From positions 124,001-188,000 of the forward strand of contig CAJXKF010000004.1 in NCBI GenBank assembly GCA_913055695.1: a stretch of DNA of 64,000 nucleotides. The letters run 5' to 3'. This stretch comes from an uncultured Methylophaga sp. (GTDB lineage Bacteria > Pseudomonadota > Gammaproteobacteria > Nitrosococcales > Methylophagaceae). This document shows, in pieces, positions 52,913 to 61,626 of this stretch (position 1 is its first letter; the number at the start of each line of letters is the position of its first letter). The notes under the pieces were generated by a model. It was not told the DNA's origin, searched no databases, and saw nothing but the letters and a program-made list of their open reading frames with translations. Made by a program: the position numbers and the translations under genes.

Positions 52913-53764
52913 TTATTTTTTCTTGGTTTTGCTGACCGCTTTGGGCTGGTTCTGTCCAGCTACAATATCCGGTTTGGGCTGGACGTTGCGTTTAGCCACA
53001 TCAACGACCGCGACATCACGTAAAAATTCACGTCCCAGCAGTATCGGGTAGTTCATCTGGGTGCGATCGGTGAGCGTAAATTCAGCGACCTCAGTCATTT
53101 TACCGAGGCGTACAGTCAGGGCGGCAACGGGACGACGGTCCAGTTCCTCTGAAGACGCCTGACGGATACGCACATAACGCACCAGTGGTGCCTCAATTTC
53201 AAAGCTGTCGTCACTGTCATCAGGTGTCAGCCGGAAACGCACCCAGCGTTTACCGTCTTTTTCGAACGGGGTGATATCCAGTGCGCTGATTGAAGAGGTG
53301 GTCGCACCGGTATCGATACGGGCTTCGTAGATACGGTTAACAGCCTCTATCCACAGCCACTCAACCCGGCCAACGACGATTTTATTGCCGATATTATTAA
53401 CGCCGGCGGCGGCGTCGGTTTGAGCCGGCGGTGGACATTCTGCCGCTTTGGCTGTGGCTGTTAGGGCCGCCGGAGTTGGCATGACAGTGACATGGCGGTC
53501 GAGTTTATCTTCGACGGATGCCAGTTTGTTGTCGATTTGGCGTTGCTGTTTTTCGATTTGCTGTAACTGTTCACCCTGCAGTGCCTGGCGTGCTTCCCAT
53601 TTTTCGCACTGCTGTGCCATCGATCGCGTCAATCGTGTTTCAGTTTCACTGAGCGCCACGTTGAGCTGGCTAGGCGTTAATGTCGGAGCGGGCGGTGTAC
53701 GGTTAATACAACCACTGAGGAGAAGGGTGGAAGCGAACAGACAGAAAGCAATCGGTCTAAGCAT
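52913..53764 (-). CDS. RimB-like retropepsin (ATP-dependent zinc protease family) lipoprotein
   Basis: 283 residues from ATG 53764, the start that puts a lipoprotein signal (ends LLLSGC) in place. An in-frame ATG at 53794 would lengthen the leader. After a Gln/Glu-rich coiled coil (about residues 35-95), a Zn_protease/RimB domain follows, with the aspartyl motif ARIDTGATTSSISA and LLGREFLRDVAV. The family name is historical; the fold is retropepsin-like. Close linkage with the ATP-grasp ligase and 7TM protein suggests that all three act on one peptide or polymer. Confidence 0.87.
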   Translation of the reverse strand: MLRPIAFCLFASTLLLSGCINRTPPAPTLTPSQLNVALSETETRLTRSMAQQCEKWEARQALQGEQLQQIEKQQRQIDNKLASVEDKLDRHVTVMPTPAALTATAKAAECPPPAQTDAAAGVNNIGNKIVVGRVEWLWIEAVNRIYEARIDTGATTSSISALDITPFEKDGKRWVRFRLTPDDSDDSFEIEAPLVRYVRIRQASSEELDRRPVAALTVRLGKMTEVAEFTLTDRTQMNYPILLGREFLRDVAVVDVAKRNVQPKPDIVAGQNQPKAVSKTKKK

Positions 53765-53851
53765 GTGAATCCTGTAGATGAAAAGGCAACACAAAATAAC
53801 TCCGTATTCTAGCAGAGAGTCTGGGATGAAAGCTGTGTATTAATAGGAACT

Positions 53852-54661
53852 TTAGCAAATACTGCCGGGAGTTTCCTGTCGGTCCTGGCCGGAATAAGCG
53901 GTATTTTGCAAAAGCAGGTGCACATAACGCCCCATATCCCGATAAGTGGGCAGCCGGCAGTAGCGTTTTTCCAGCTCGAAAAGCGCAGTCATATCGCTGT
54001 TTTCACGCGCTGCTTTGCTCATATAATCATGAAACACACGGATACCGGTATGAGCACGGAGTTCAAATCCCATTGTCTGCATCTCGGCAATCAACTCGTG
54101 AGGATATTGTGGATTCGGCGGCGTCAGTTTATGCCCTTTGCCGAGATAACTGTCTTCCAGGATAGGCTTGAGCCGCCAGCCACCTCTTAGCACATTGCCG
54201 TAAACCATGGCATTGCGGTTATAAAACAGCAGCGATAAATAGCCCCCCGGTCGGACTTTGTCAGCAATCGCTCTGAGTGAAGTCAGCGGATCGGCAAGCC
54301 ATTCGACCACGGCATGACAGAGTACCAAATCGAAATGCCCGATCTGAACTGCCAGCGACTGAGCCGATTGATGATGAAACGCCGCGCTGAATCCGGCAGT
54401 GCTGAAATTGTCGCGGGCTTTTTCCAGCATCCTTGAGGACAAATCGCACAGTGTTAACCTGTGACCGAAGCTCGCCAGCCAGAGGCTCATCTGGCCCTGG
54501 CCACAGCCCGCATCCCAGATATCGAGAGGAGGCGAGTCAGTAAATGACTGCAAGTCTTCCTGTAATAACTGCAGCCGCCAGGAACCTTTGACGGTGTCGT
54601 AAATCCGGGTTTCGAATCGATCTATCAGATCGTCGAAATTACGATCCTGTTTTGCGTTCAT
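53852..54661 (-). CDS. cmoM: tRNA 5-carboxymethoxyuridine methyltransferase CmoM
   Basis: A 269-residue SAM-dependent methyltransferase that finishes the methyl ester of 5-carboxymethoxyuridine at tRNA wobble position 34. It begins with the CmoM-type NFDDLIDRFETRIYDTVKG. Motif I is DAGCGQGQMSLWLASFGH, followed by LCDLSSRMLEKA, HAVVEWLADP, LFYNRNAMVYGNVL and GIRVFHDYM, which all fit E. coli CmoM. The start overlaps mfd by 23 bases. Confidence 0.92.
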   Translation of the reverse strand: MNAKQDRNFDDLIDRFETRIYDTVKGSWRLQLLQEDLQSFTDSPPLDIWDAGCGQGQMSLWLASFGHRLTLCDLSSRMLEKARDNFSTAGFSAAFHHQSAQSLAVQIGHFDLVLCHAVVEWLADPLTSLRAIADKVRPGGYLSLLFYNRNAMVYGNVLRGGWRLKPILEDSYLGKGHKLTPPNPQYPHELIAEMQTMGFELRAHTGIRVFHDYMSKAARENSDMTALFELEKRYCRLPTYRDMGRYVHLLLQNTAYSGQDRQETPGSIC

Positions 54662-57600
54662 TATTTTTCGGCATCAGTTGGTCGAGCAGATTATCCAGCG
54701 CCACGATGCGATCCTCGGCTTCCGGCATATCCTCGACAAAACGCAGCTTGTCCTGACCATCGAGTTTGAATTTCTTGGGTTGTTTCTGAATCAGATTGAT
54801 GATGGTCATCGGATCGATATTGGGCTCTTCCTCGAAAATCATGCGGCCGCCGGCATCATAGACATCGATTTTACGAATGCCGATGGCCTTGGCTTTGAAC
54901 CTGAGTTCATGAATCGCAAACAGAGTTTTGACCTGCTCCGGTAACAGTCCGAAACGATCGATCATCTCCACCTGCAATTCATGCAGGGCTTCCAGATCGG
55001 CCGCAGCGCCGATACGTTTGTAGAGTACCAGGCGGGTATGCACATCCGGCAGATAGTCTGATGGAATCAAAGCTGGTACATGCAGGTCAATTTCAACAAA
55101 ATGCCGGCCCTGACTGGTCAGGCTCGGTTCCTTGCCGGATTTCAGTGCTCTGACTGCCCGTTCCAGCAGTTCGTTGTAGAGATTGAAGCCGATTTCCTGC
55201 ATCTGGCCGCTTTGTTCATCCCCCAGCAATTCGCCGGCGCCGCGGATTTCCATATCGTGGGTGGCGAGGGTAAAGCCGGTGCCAAGATCTTCAATTGATT
55301 CGATGGCTTCCAGCCGTTTGACCGCGTCCTTGGTCATCACTTTCTGCGGCGGCGTAATCAGATAGGCATAAGCACGGTGATGCGAGCGTCCGACACGGCC
55401 GCGGATCTGATACAACTGCGCCAGCCCCAGTTTGTCAGCACGGTCAATAAAGATGGTATTGGCGGTGGGCACGTCGATACCGGTTTCGATAATGGTGGTG
55501 CAGACCAGCACATTGAAACGCTGGTGGTAGAAGTCGAGCATGACCTGCTCCAGCTCGCGCTCGCGCATCTGGCCATGGGCCACAGCGACTTTGGCTTCGG
55601 GCAGAATCGCTTCCACTTCGCGGGCCACACGATCAATATCCTCGACCTTGTTATGCAGGAAATAAACTTGGCCGCCACGCTTGATTTCCCGCAGCATGCC
55701 TTCGCGGATACGTTCACTGTCCCAGCCCATCACGAAGGTTTTAATCGCCAGTCGCCGCGCCGGTGCCGTGGCGATAATCGACAAATCACGAATCCCGGAA
55801 ATCGACATATTCAGGGTGCGTGGAATCGGTGTCGCGGTCAGCGTCAGTACATCGATCTGGGCGCGGTATTTTTTGAGCTGTTCTTTCTGGGTCACGCCGA
55901 ATCGGTGTTCCTCATCGAGAATAAACAGGCCCAGCCGTTTCGGTTCAATATCCTGCTGCAGCAGTTTATGGGTGCCAATCACGATATCGGCCTGGCCCTC
56001 GCTGATGGCCGATTTCACCCGATCCAGTTCTTTCTTGGAACGGAAGCGTGACAGAACCTCGACCCGCACCGGCCAGTCGGCAAAACGGTCTTTGAAGTTT
56101 TCGTAATGCTGCTGGGCGAGCAGGGTGGTCGGTACCAGTACCATCACCTGCTTACCGGAATGCACCGCGAGGAAAGCGGCGCGCATCGCCACTTCGGTTT
56201 TACCGAAACCGACATCACCACAAACCAGCCGATCCATCGGATGCTCGGACAGCATATCCTTAATCACGGCATCAATCGCGTCCTGCTGGTCCGGCGTGGT
56301 TTCAAACGGGAAGGCAGCAGCAAAGGCCGCATAGTCTTCACCCGGCATCGCCATCGGGTTTTTCTTGTTGGCAGCGCGGCGGGCATAGATATCCAATAGT
56401 TCTGCAGCGACATCGCGGGCTTTTTCAGCAGCGCGTTTACGGGCTTTTTCCCACTGACCGGTGCCGAGTTTGTGCAATGGAGCCAGTTCCGGAGCCGCCC
56501 CCGAATAACGGCTGATTAAATCCAGCGACGCGACCGGTACATACAGCTTGTCGCCCTTGGCATATTCCAGGGTCATGTATTCGGCAGTAACATCACCGAC
56601 GTCCAGCGTCTGCAGGCCGAGATAGCGGCCGACACCATGATCTTCATGCACCACGGCATCACCGACGGAGAGCTCAGCGAGGTTACGGATAATCGCATCG
56701 GTATCGCGTTTCTTGCGGCTGCGACGACGGCGCTGCATGACCTGCTGCCCGAACAACTGGGCTTCGGCAATCACGGCAATACCGGTTTCAGGCAGGATCA
56801 GTCCCTGTTCCAGGGGCGCGACGGTTACTGCGAGTTTGTCGTCGCCTTCAATAAATGCGTCCCAGTTTTTAACCGTTTTCAGCTGAATATCATGCTGACG
56901 CAGCATATCGAGCAGGGTTTCACGGCGACCGGCACTTTCGGCGGCAAACAGAATGCGGCCGTCGAAACTGTCAATAAACTGTTCCAACGCCTCGCAGGGT
57001 TTTTCCCGGCGCACATTCATGGTGAGCTGTGGTGGTGTCACGCTGGCATAGTTGCTGTGACCGGCTTTGTCTTCCTGCTCAAAACTCTGCAGGTGCAGGC
57101 GCTGATACTGTTTGAAGCGGCCAAACAGGTCTTCCACCGGGACAAACACGACCTGCGGTTCCAGTAGCGGCCGCTCGATATCGACCCGATGCTGACGGTA
57201 ACGCTCACTGATTTCCTGCCAGAAACTATCGGCGCCATGATGCGGATCGGCGACGTTAACAATCAGAGTATTGTCGGGCAGGTAATCCAGCAGGGTGCTG
57301 GTTTCTTCAAAAAACAGCGGCAAATAGTATTCAATACCGCCAGGCAGGTTGCCTTCACTGACTTCGCGGTAAATAAAGCTGCGTTGTGGATCGCCCTCGA
57401 AATGGCGGCGGAACTGCTGACGGAACAGCTGAATCCCGTCTTCGGTCATCGGGAATTCACGGGCAGGCAACAGGCGGATTTTGTCGATGGTTTTGATCGA
57501 GCGCTGGGTTTCCGGATCGAAAGTCCGCAGGGTATCGATTTCATCATCGAACAGGTCGATACGGTAGGGCAGTTTGCTGCCCATCGGATACAGATCGATA

Positions 57601-58151
57601 ATGGCGCCACGCACCGCAAACTCACCATGTTCCATGACCTGCGACACATTACGGTAACCGGCTTTTTCCAACCGCATCCGCCACTGTTCGATATCGAACT
57701 GATCGCCAGTTTCCAGCATCAGCGTGTTGCCCTCAAGAAAACTGCGCGGGGCGATGCGCTGCATCAGGGTGGCAATCGGCACAAATAAAATACCCTGTTC
57801 AAAGCCCGGTAATTGATGCAGGGTTTGCAGACGCTCGGAGACAATATCCTGATGCGGTGAGAAGGTATCGTAGGGCAGGGTTTCCCAGTCCGGGAAATGC
57901 AGGATGCTGCGTTTATTGTCACCCAGATAAAATTTGGCTTCGGTTTCCAGGCGGTGCGCTGTGGCCATATCATCTGTTACAACAAGCAGTGGCCCTTCAT
58001 GCTGCTGTGCGGCTTTAGCCAGCAGCAGACCCTGCGCACTGCCGTAAAGCTGACCGGCATACAGCGCGTTTTTATTGTTGGCAGGGAGCTTGGGGGCGAG
58101 CAGTGTGTTTTGGGATTTGGCCACGATATTCAGTTGTCGGATAAAGCGCAT
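54639..58151 (-). CDS. mfd: Transcription-repair coupling factor Mfd
   Basis: A 1170-residue protein that removes RNA polymerase stalled at DNA damage and recruits UvrAB. The N-terminal UvrB-like region covers about residues 1-340 (HFPDWETLPYDTFSPHQDIVSERL, EHGEFAVRGAIIDLYP). The RNA-polymerase-interacting (CarD-like) domain is around 490-560 (VHEDHGVGRYLGL). Helicase motifs are CGDVGFGKTEVAMRAAF, LDEEHRFGVTQKEQL, TLTATPIPRTLNMS and GIDVPTANTIFIDRAD. The C-terminal TRCF domain ends the protein. A GTG ten codons downstream is an alternative start. Confidence 0.95.
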   Translation of the reverse strand: MRFIRQLNIVAKSQNTLLAPKLPANNKNALYAGQLYGSAQGLLLAKAAQQHEGPLLVVTDDMATAHRLETEAKFYLGDNKRSILHFPDWETLPYDTFSPHQDIVSERLQTLHQLPGFEQGILFVPIATLMQRIAPRSFLEGNTLMLETGDQFDIEQWRMRLEKAGYRNVSQVMEHGEFAVRGAIIDLYPMGSKLPYRIDLFDDEIDTLRTFDPETQRSIKTIDKIRLLPAREFPMTEDGIQLFRQQFRRHFEGDPQRSFIYREVSEGNLPGGIEYYLPLFFEETSTLLDYLPDNTLIVNVADPHHGADSFWQEISERYRQHRVDIERPLLEPQVVFVPVEDLFGRFKQYQRLHLQSFEQEDKAGHSNYASVTPPQLTMNVRREKPCEALEQFIDSFDGRILFAAESAGRRETLLDMLRQHDIQLKTVKNWDAFIEGDDKLAVTVAPLEQGLILPETGIAVIAEAQLFGQQVMQRRRRSRKKRDTDAIIRNLAELSVGDAVVHEDHGVGRYLGLQTLDVGDVTAEYMTLEYAKGDKLYVPVASLDLISRYSGAAPELAPLHKLGTGQWEKARKRAAEKARDVAAELLDIYARRAANKKNPMAMPGEDYAAFAAAFPFETTPDQQDAIDAVIKDMLSEHPMDRLVCGDVGFGKTEVAMRAAFLAVHSGKQVMVLVPTTLLAQQHYENFKDRFADWPVRVEVLSRFRSKKELDRVKSAISEGQADIVIGTHKLLQQDIEPKRLGLFILDEEHRFGVTQKEQLKKYRAQIDVLTLTATPIPRTLNMSISGIRDLSIIATAPARRLAIKTFVMGWDSERIREGMLREIKRGGQVYFLHNKVEDIDRVAREVEAILPEAKVAVAHGQMRERELEQVMLDFYHQRFNVLVCTTIIETGIDVPTANTIFIDRADKLGLAQLYQIRGRVGRSHHRAYAYLITPPQKVMTKDAVKRLEAIESIEDLGTGFTLATHDMEIRGAGELLGDEQSGQMQEIGFNLYNELLERAVRALKSGKEPSLTSQGRHFVEIDLHVPALIPSDYLPDVHTRLVLYKRIGAAADLEALHELQVEMIDRFGLLPEQVKTLFAIHELRFKAKAIGIRKIDVYDAGGRMIFEEEPNIDPMTIINLIQKQPKKFKLDGQDKLRFVEDMPEAEDRIVALDNLLDQLMPKNNERKTGS

Positions 58152-58265
58152 ATTTTCACATAAACGCTGTTATCTGTTTAGCGCTGATTAACAGACTGCC
58201 CTGCTAAATGTGATTTGAACCGCGCTTTTACGCTTGTCAGCAGATTGAAATCAGGGCACATTAGA

Positions 58266-58282
58266 CCCCACAATTTGTGGGG
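58266..58282. promoter_or_regulatory. Perfect palindrome upstream of the small membrane gene
   Basis: CCCCACAA-T-TTGTGGGG is an 8-bp perfect dyad with a single central base, 109 bases before ATG 58391 in the 239-base divergent gap with mfd. It looks like a regulator operator; no T-run follows. The rest of the gap shows no gene I can support. Confidence 0.4.
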
Positions 58283-58390
58283 TTGATTGTCATTGTGTGA
58301 ACCTTGCCGGCTATCGCTGAAACCAACAATAAACAAATCAGCTGATAAACCCCGAGGATAATCCGGCAGGGAAGCGAGAGAGAGACTATA

Positions 58391-58600
58391 ATGAAAAGAA
58401 TCGAAAACGTTGTATTGCTGAAAGTTATTGGCAGTTGTGAACTCATTGCTGCTCTGGCCATGTTCTACTTTTTTTATGAAGATGTGCCGGCCATGATTGG
58501 TGCTGTGATCCTGCTGGGCTTATCAGCGAACAGTTTTTTTCAGGCGCACAAATGTTATCAGCGCCAGTATTCACCCAAAAAAAACGAAGCTAAACACTAA
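58391..58600 (+). CDS. Small two-helix membrane protein
   Basis: A 69-residue protein of unknown function. Two hydrophobic helices (about residues 8-28 and 33-51, VPAMIGAVILLGLSA) are followed by a basic tail with KKNEAKH. It starts with AGAGAGAG upstream and ends nine bases before uvrC, so they are probably on one transcript. No named family recognised. Confidence 0.72.
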   Translation: MKRIENVVLLKVIGSCELIAALAMFYFFYEDVPAMIGAVILLGLSANSFFQAHKCYQRQYSPKKNEAKH

Positions 58601-58609
58601 CGACAAGTT

Positions 58610-60451
58610 ATGGCTGAAGCCAATGCATCACCTGCAGAGGCGGGGTTTGATTCAGCCGCTTTTCTGAAAAACCTGACCAGCCGTCCCGGTGTTTATCGCA
58701 TGCTCGATGACACCGGCACGGTCATTTATGTCGGTAAAGCCAAAAACCTGAAAAAGCGGGTCTCCAGTTATTTCAGGAAAACCGGGCTCACTGCCAAAAC
58801 ACAGGTCATGGTGGCCCAGATTGCGGCAATTGAAACCACCGTCACCCACACTGAAAATGAGGCGCTGATCCTTGAGAATAATCTCATCAAGGAGCTGATG
58901 CCGCGTTACAACATTCTGCTGCGTGACGATAAGAGCTATCCCTATCTGTTTATTTCCGGCGACAGCTTCCCGAGGCTCAGTGTGCATCGTGGTGCCAAAC
59001 GTAAAGCGGGCAGGTATTTCGGTCCTTACCCCAGTGCCGGGGCAGTACGTGAAAGTCTGAATCTGTTGCAGAAACTGTTTCCGGTGCGTCAGTGCGAAGA
59101 CAGCTATTATCAAAATCGCTCCCGACCCTGTCTGCAGTATCAGATCAAACGCTGCACCGCGCCCTGTGTCGGTTATATCTCTGAACAGGATTATAAAAAA
59201 GATGTGGATCACACCATCATGTTCCTCGAGGGCAAAAACCAGCAGGTAATGGACGATCTGAGCCGCGATATGGAAGCGGCCTCGCAGCGGCTGGACTTCG
59301 AGCAGGCGGCGGCGATCCGCGACAAAATTGTGGCCTTGCGCCGGATTCAGGAACGTCAGTATGTCAGTTCGGCGCAGGGCGAGTTTGATGTACTTGCCGC
59401 GATTGTTCGTGATGGCATGGCTGTGGTCGAAGTCTGCTTTATCCGTGGCGGCCGAAATCTTGGCAGTAAAAGTTTTTTCCCCAAGGGCTCAGGCGACAGT
59501 TCGCCGGAAGAACTGCTGGAAGCGTTTATTCCTCAGTATTACCTGGGTAAAAATGTACCGACCGAAGTGCTGCTCAGTCATGAGCCTGCCGATATGACGC
59601 TGCTGGAAGAAGTGCTGCAGACTGATTCCGGTCACAAGGTCAGCCTGCGCTTGCCCAAGCGCGGTCAGGGCGTGCGCTGGATGCGGATGGCGATGACCAA
59701 TGCCGACATCAGTCTGACTCACCGGCTCAGCAGTCGCTCCAACCTGCTGCAACGCTTTGAAGCATTGCAGGACGCACTGGATCTGGAAGAACTGCCTAAA
59801 CGGATCGAATGCTTTGATATCAGTCATACCCGCGGTGAGAAAACCGTGGCGTCCTGCGTGGTCTTCGGACTGGAAGGCGCGATTAAAGCCGACTACCGCA
59901 AATTCAATATCGAAGGCATTACTGCCGGCGATGATTATGCGGCGATGAATCAGGCATTAACGCGGCGTTTCACCCGGCTGCAGAAAGGCGAGGGCAAACG
60001 GCCCGATCTCTTATTAATAGATGGGGGTAAAGGCCAGATTAAAGAAGCCAAAGAAGTGCTGGCAGAACTGAATTTATCGGATTTGCCAATACTGGGCATT
60101 GCCAAGGGCCCTGAGCGCCGACCCGGTGAAGAAACGCTGTTCCTGGTAGGCCGCGAAGGGGAGGTAACCCTGTCTGCTGATTCACCCGCGCTGCATCTGC
60201 TGCAACAGGTGCGTGACGAGGCGCACCGTTTTGCGATTACCGGCCATCGTCAGCGCCGGGCCAAAGCCCGTAAGACTTCTACCTTAGAACAAATTGAAGG
60301 ACTGGGGCCCAAGCGGCGGCAAAAACTGCTGCAGCAATTCGGCGGGCTGCAGGAAGTGCAGCGGGCCGGCGTAGAGGATCTCAGAAGAGTGGATGGCATC
60401 AGCCAGTCGCTGGCACAGAAAATTTATGATGTCTTCCATGGGGCGGATTAG
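58610..60451 (+). CDS. uvrC: Excinuclease ABC subunit C
   Basis: A 613-residue nuclease of nucleotide excision repair that makes both incisions. The GIY-YIG domain starts RPGVYRMLDDTGTVIYVGKA; the UvrB-binding UVR motif is around residues 205-240 (MEAASQRLDFEQAAAIRDKI). The RNase H-like second nuclease domain contains IECFDISHTRGEKTVASCVVF and LLIDGGKGQIKEA. The C-terminal helix-hairpin-helix pair ends with IEGLGPKRRQKLL and LRRVDGISQSLAQKIYD. The gene is intact. Confidence 0.95.
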   Translation: MAEANASPAEAGFDSAAFLKNLTSRPGVYRMLDDTGTVIYVGKAKNLKKRVSSYFRKTGLTAKTQVMVAQIAAIETTVTHTENEALILENNLIKELMPRYNILLRDDKSYPYLFISGDSFPRLSVHRGAKRKAGRYFGPYPSAGAVRESLNLLQKLFPVRQCEDSYYQNRSRPCLQYQIKRCTAPCVGYISEQDYKKDVDHTIMFLEGKNQQVMDDLSRDMEAASQRLDFEQAAAIRDKIVALRRIQERQYVSSAQGEFDVLAAIVRDGMAVVEVCFIRGGRNLGSKSFFPKGSGDSSPEELLEAFIPQYYLGKNVPTEVLLSHEPADMTLLEEVLQTDSGHKVSLRLPKRGQGVRWMRMAMTNADISLTHRLSSRSNLLQRFEALQDALDLEELPKRIECFDISHTRGEKTVASCVVFGLEGAIKADYRKFNIEGITAGDDYAAMNQALTRRFTRLQKGEGKRPDLLLIDGGKGQIKEAKEVLAELNLSDLPILGIAKGPERRPGEETLFLVGREGEVTLSADSPALHLLQQVRDEAHRFAITGHRQRRAKARKTSTLEQIEGLGPKRRQKLLQQFGGLQEVQRAGVEDLRRVDGISQSLAQKIYDVFHGAD

Positions 60452-60544
60452 TGACCGTGATGGTAAGCCTGATTAGATAAATTGGCGGCCTGCACTGTTT
60501 CTACAAAAGCTTAGTGCTAAGATAAGCACGATTTTGAATAATTA

Positions 60545-61111
60545 GTGAAAACCATGCTGAATTTGCCCAATATTCTGAGTTTGCTTCGCATCATCCTGAT
60601 TCCGGTACTGGTGTTGCTGTATTTCCTGCCACTGGAGTCAGCCACTATCTGGGCAACCGTGGTGTTTGTTGTTGCAGCGGTGACAGACTGGCTGGATGGT
60701 TATCTTGCGCGAAAGTGGGACCAGGCTTCGCCGTTCGGTGCCTTTATTGACCCGGTCGCGGATAAGCTTATCGTGGTCGTCGCTCTGGTCATGATTCTGT
60801 TCAAATCGCCGGTCTGGTATGTGCTGATTCCGGTGATTCTGATCATCGCCAGGGAGCTCACCGTTTCCGCATTGCGTGAATGGATGGCTGAGCTGGGACA
60901 GCGTAATGTGGTTAAAGTCTCGAAGATGGGAAAATGGAAAACCACCTTCCAGATGGTGGCGATAGGCTGCCTGATTTTCTATAAACCCTTATTCGGATTG
61001 CCAATTTTTGAAGTCGGTGTGGTAATGCTTTATCTGGCGGCCTGGCTGACTTTACAGTCGATGTGGAATTATTTACGGGCGGCGCTGCCTTTGTTGCTGA
61101 ATAAGGCTTGA
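60545..61111 (+). CDS. pgsA: CDP-diacylglycerol-glycerol-3-phosphate 3-phosphatidyltransferase PgsA
   Basis: A 188-residue membrane enzyme of phosphatidylglycerol synthesis. The CDP-alcohol phosphotransferase signature DWLDGYLARKWDQASPFGAF with the catalytic Asp residues (here followed by DPVADK) is complete. GTG 60545 or ATG 60554 (MLNLPNILSLLRI) are both possible; the ATG fits other PgsA N-termini better. No clear Shine-Dalgarno is visible. The gene precedes the tRNA cluster, as in enterobacteria, and its stop overlaps the -35 of the tRNA promoter. Confidence 0.93.
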   Translation: MKTMLNLPNILSLLRIILIPVLVLLYFLPLESATIWATVVFVVAAVTDWLDGYLARKWDQASPFGAFIDPVADKLIVVVALVMILFKSPVWYVLIPVILIIARELTVSALREWMAELGQRNVVKVSKMGKWKTTFQMVAIGCLIFYKPLFGLPIFEVGVVMLYLAAWLTLQSMWNYLRAALPLLLNKA

Positions 61112-61135
61112 CATAAAAATTTAAGCTCCTATAAT
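61108..61135 (+). promoter_or_regulatory. Sigma-70 promoter of the tRNA cluster
   Basis: Perfect TTGACA (61108-61113) and TATAAT (61130-61135) with 16-base spacing, followed by GCTCC, a GC-rich discriminator typical of stringently controlled stable-RNA promoters. Transcription should start about ten bases before the tRNA-Gly. Confidence 0.87.
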
Positions 61136-61149
61136 GCTCCACTTCCTCA

Positions 61150-61225
61150 GCGGGAATAGCTCAGTTGGTAGAGCACAACCTTGCCAAGGTTGGGGTCGCG
61201 AGTTCGAATCTCGTTTCCCGCTCCA
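61150..61225 (+). tRNA. glyW: tRNA-Gly (GCC)
   Basis: 76 bases including encoded CCA. The acceptor arms GCGGGAA / TTCCCGC pair perfectly; the anticodon loop is TT-GCC-AA. It occupies the glyW position after pgsA. Confidence 0.97.
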
Positions 61226-61231
61226 GAATTC

Positions 61232-61271
61232 AAAAAGCCGCGGTCAGTCCAAGTCACTACTGCGGCTTTTT
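61232..61271. terminator. Terminator-like hairpin between tRNA-Gly and tRNA-Cys
   Basis: AAAAAGCCGC and GCGGCTTTTT are perfectly complementary around a 20-base loop and end in a T-run. It may terminate part of the transcripts or act as a processing structure. Confidence 0.6.
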
Positions 61272-61284
61272 AGTATTGCCCCCG

Positions 61285-61358
61285 GGCTGGGTGGCAGAGT
61301 GGTTATGCAGCGGACTGCAACTCCGTGTACGCCGGTTCGATTCCGACCCCAGCCTCCA
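61285..61358 (+). tRNA. cysT: tRNA-Cys (GCA)
   Basis: 74 bases including CCA. Acceptor GGCTGGG / CCCAGCC; anticodon loop CT-GCA-AC. It follows tRNA-Gly as cysT does in E. coli. Confidence 0.96.
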
Positions 61359-61372
61359 TTTATTACTGCTTA

Positions 61373-61448
61373 GCGGGAATAGCTCAGTTGGTAGAGCACA
61401 ACCTTGCCAAGGTTGGGGTCGCGAGTTCGAATCTCGTTTCCCGCTCCA
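61373..61448 (+). tRNA. tRNA-Gly (GCC), second identical copy
   Basis: 76 bases, identical in every position to the tRNA at 61150-61225, with CCA encoded. In E. coli the third tRNA of this cluster is leuZ; here its place is held by a second glycine tRNA. No T-run follows directly; the 178 bases to metY show only a weak AGCCC/GGGCT stem. Confidence 0.97.
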
Positions 61449-61626
61449 GTATTCAAGCAGACATCACACGCCAATCTTGATTCACCAGCCCGCACCGAAG
61501 GGCTATTAAGTCAAGGCCTGCAATGGCGAATTCTCGTTTAGCTATTTCCGGCTGCCAGCATTGCCTGAGTCGAAATCTTCGTGTTTTAATTCGTTAGATT
61601 AACCACAAGAAAAAAGGCGGTTCAGC

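Noticed and set aside
61449-61626. SAM or other riboswitch before metY
   Set aside because: No conserved SAM-riboswitch helices or MetJ boxes are visible; only a short weak stem without a T-run.
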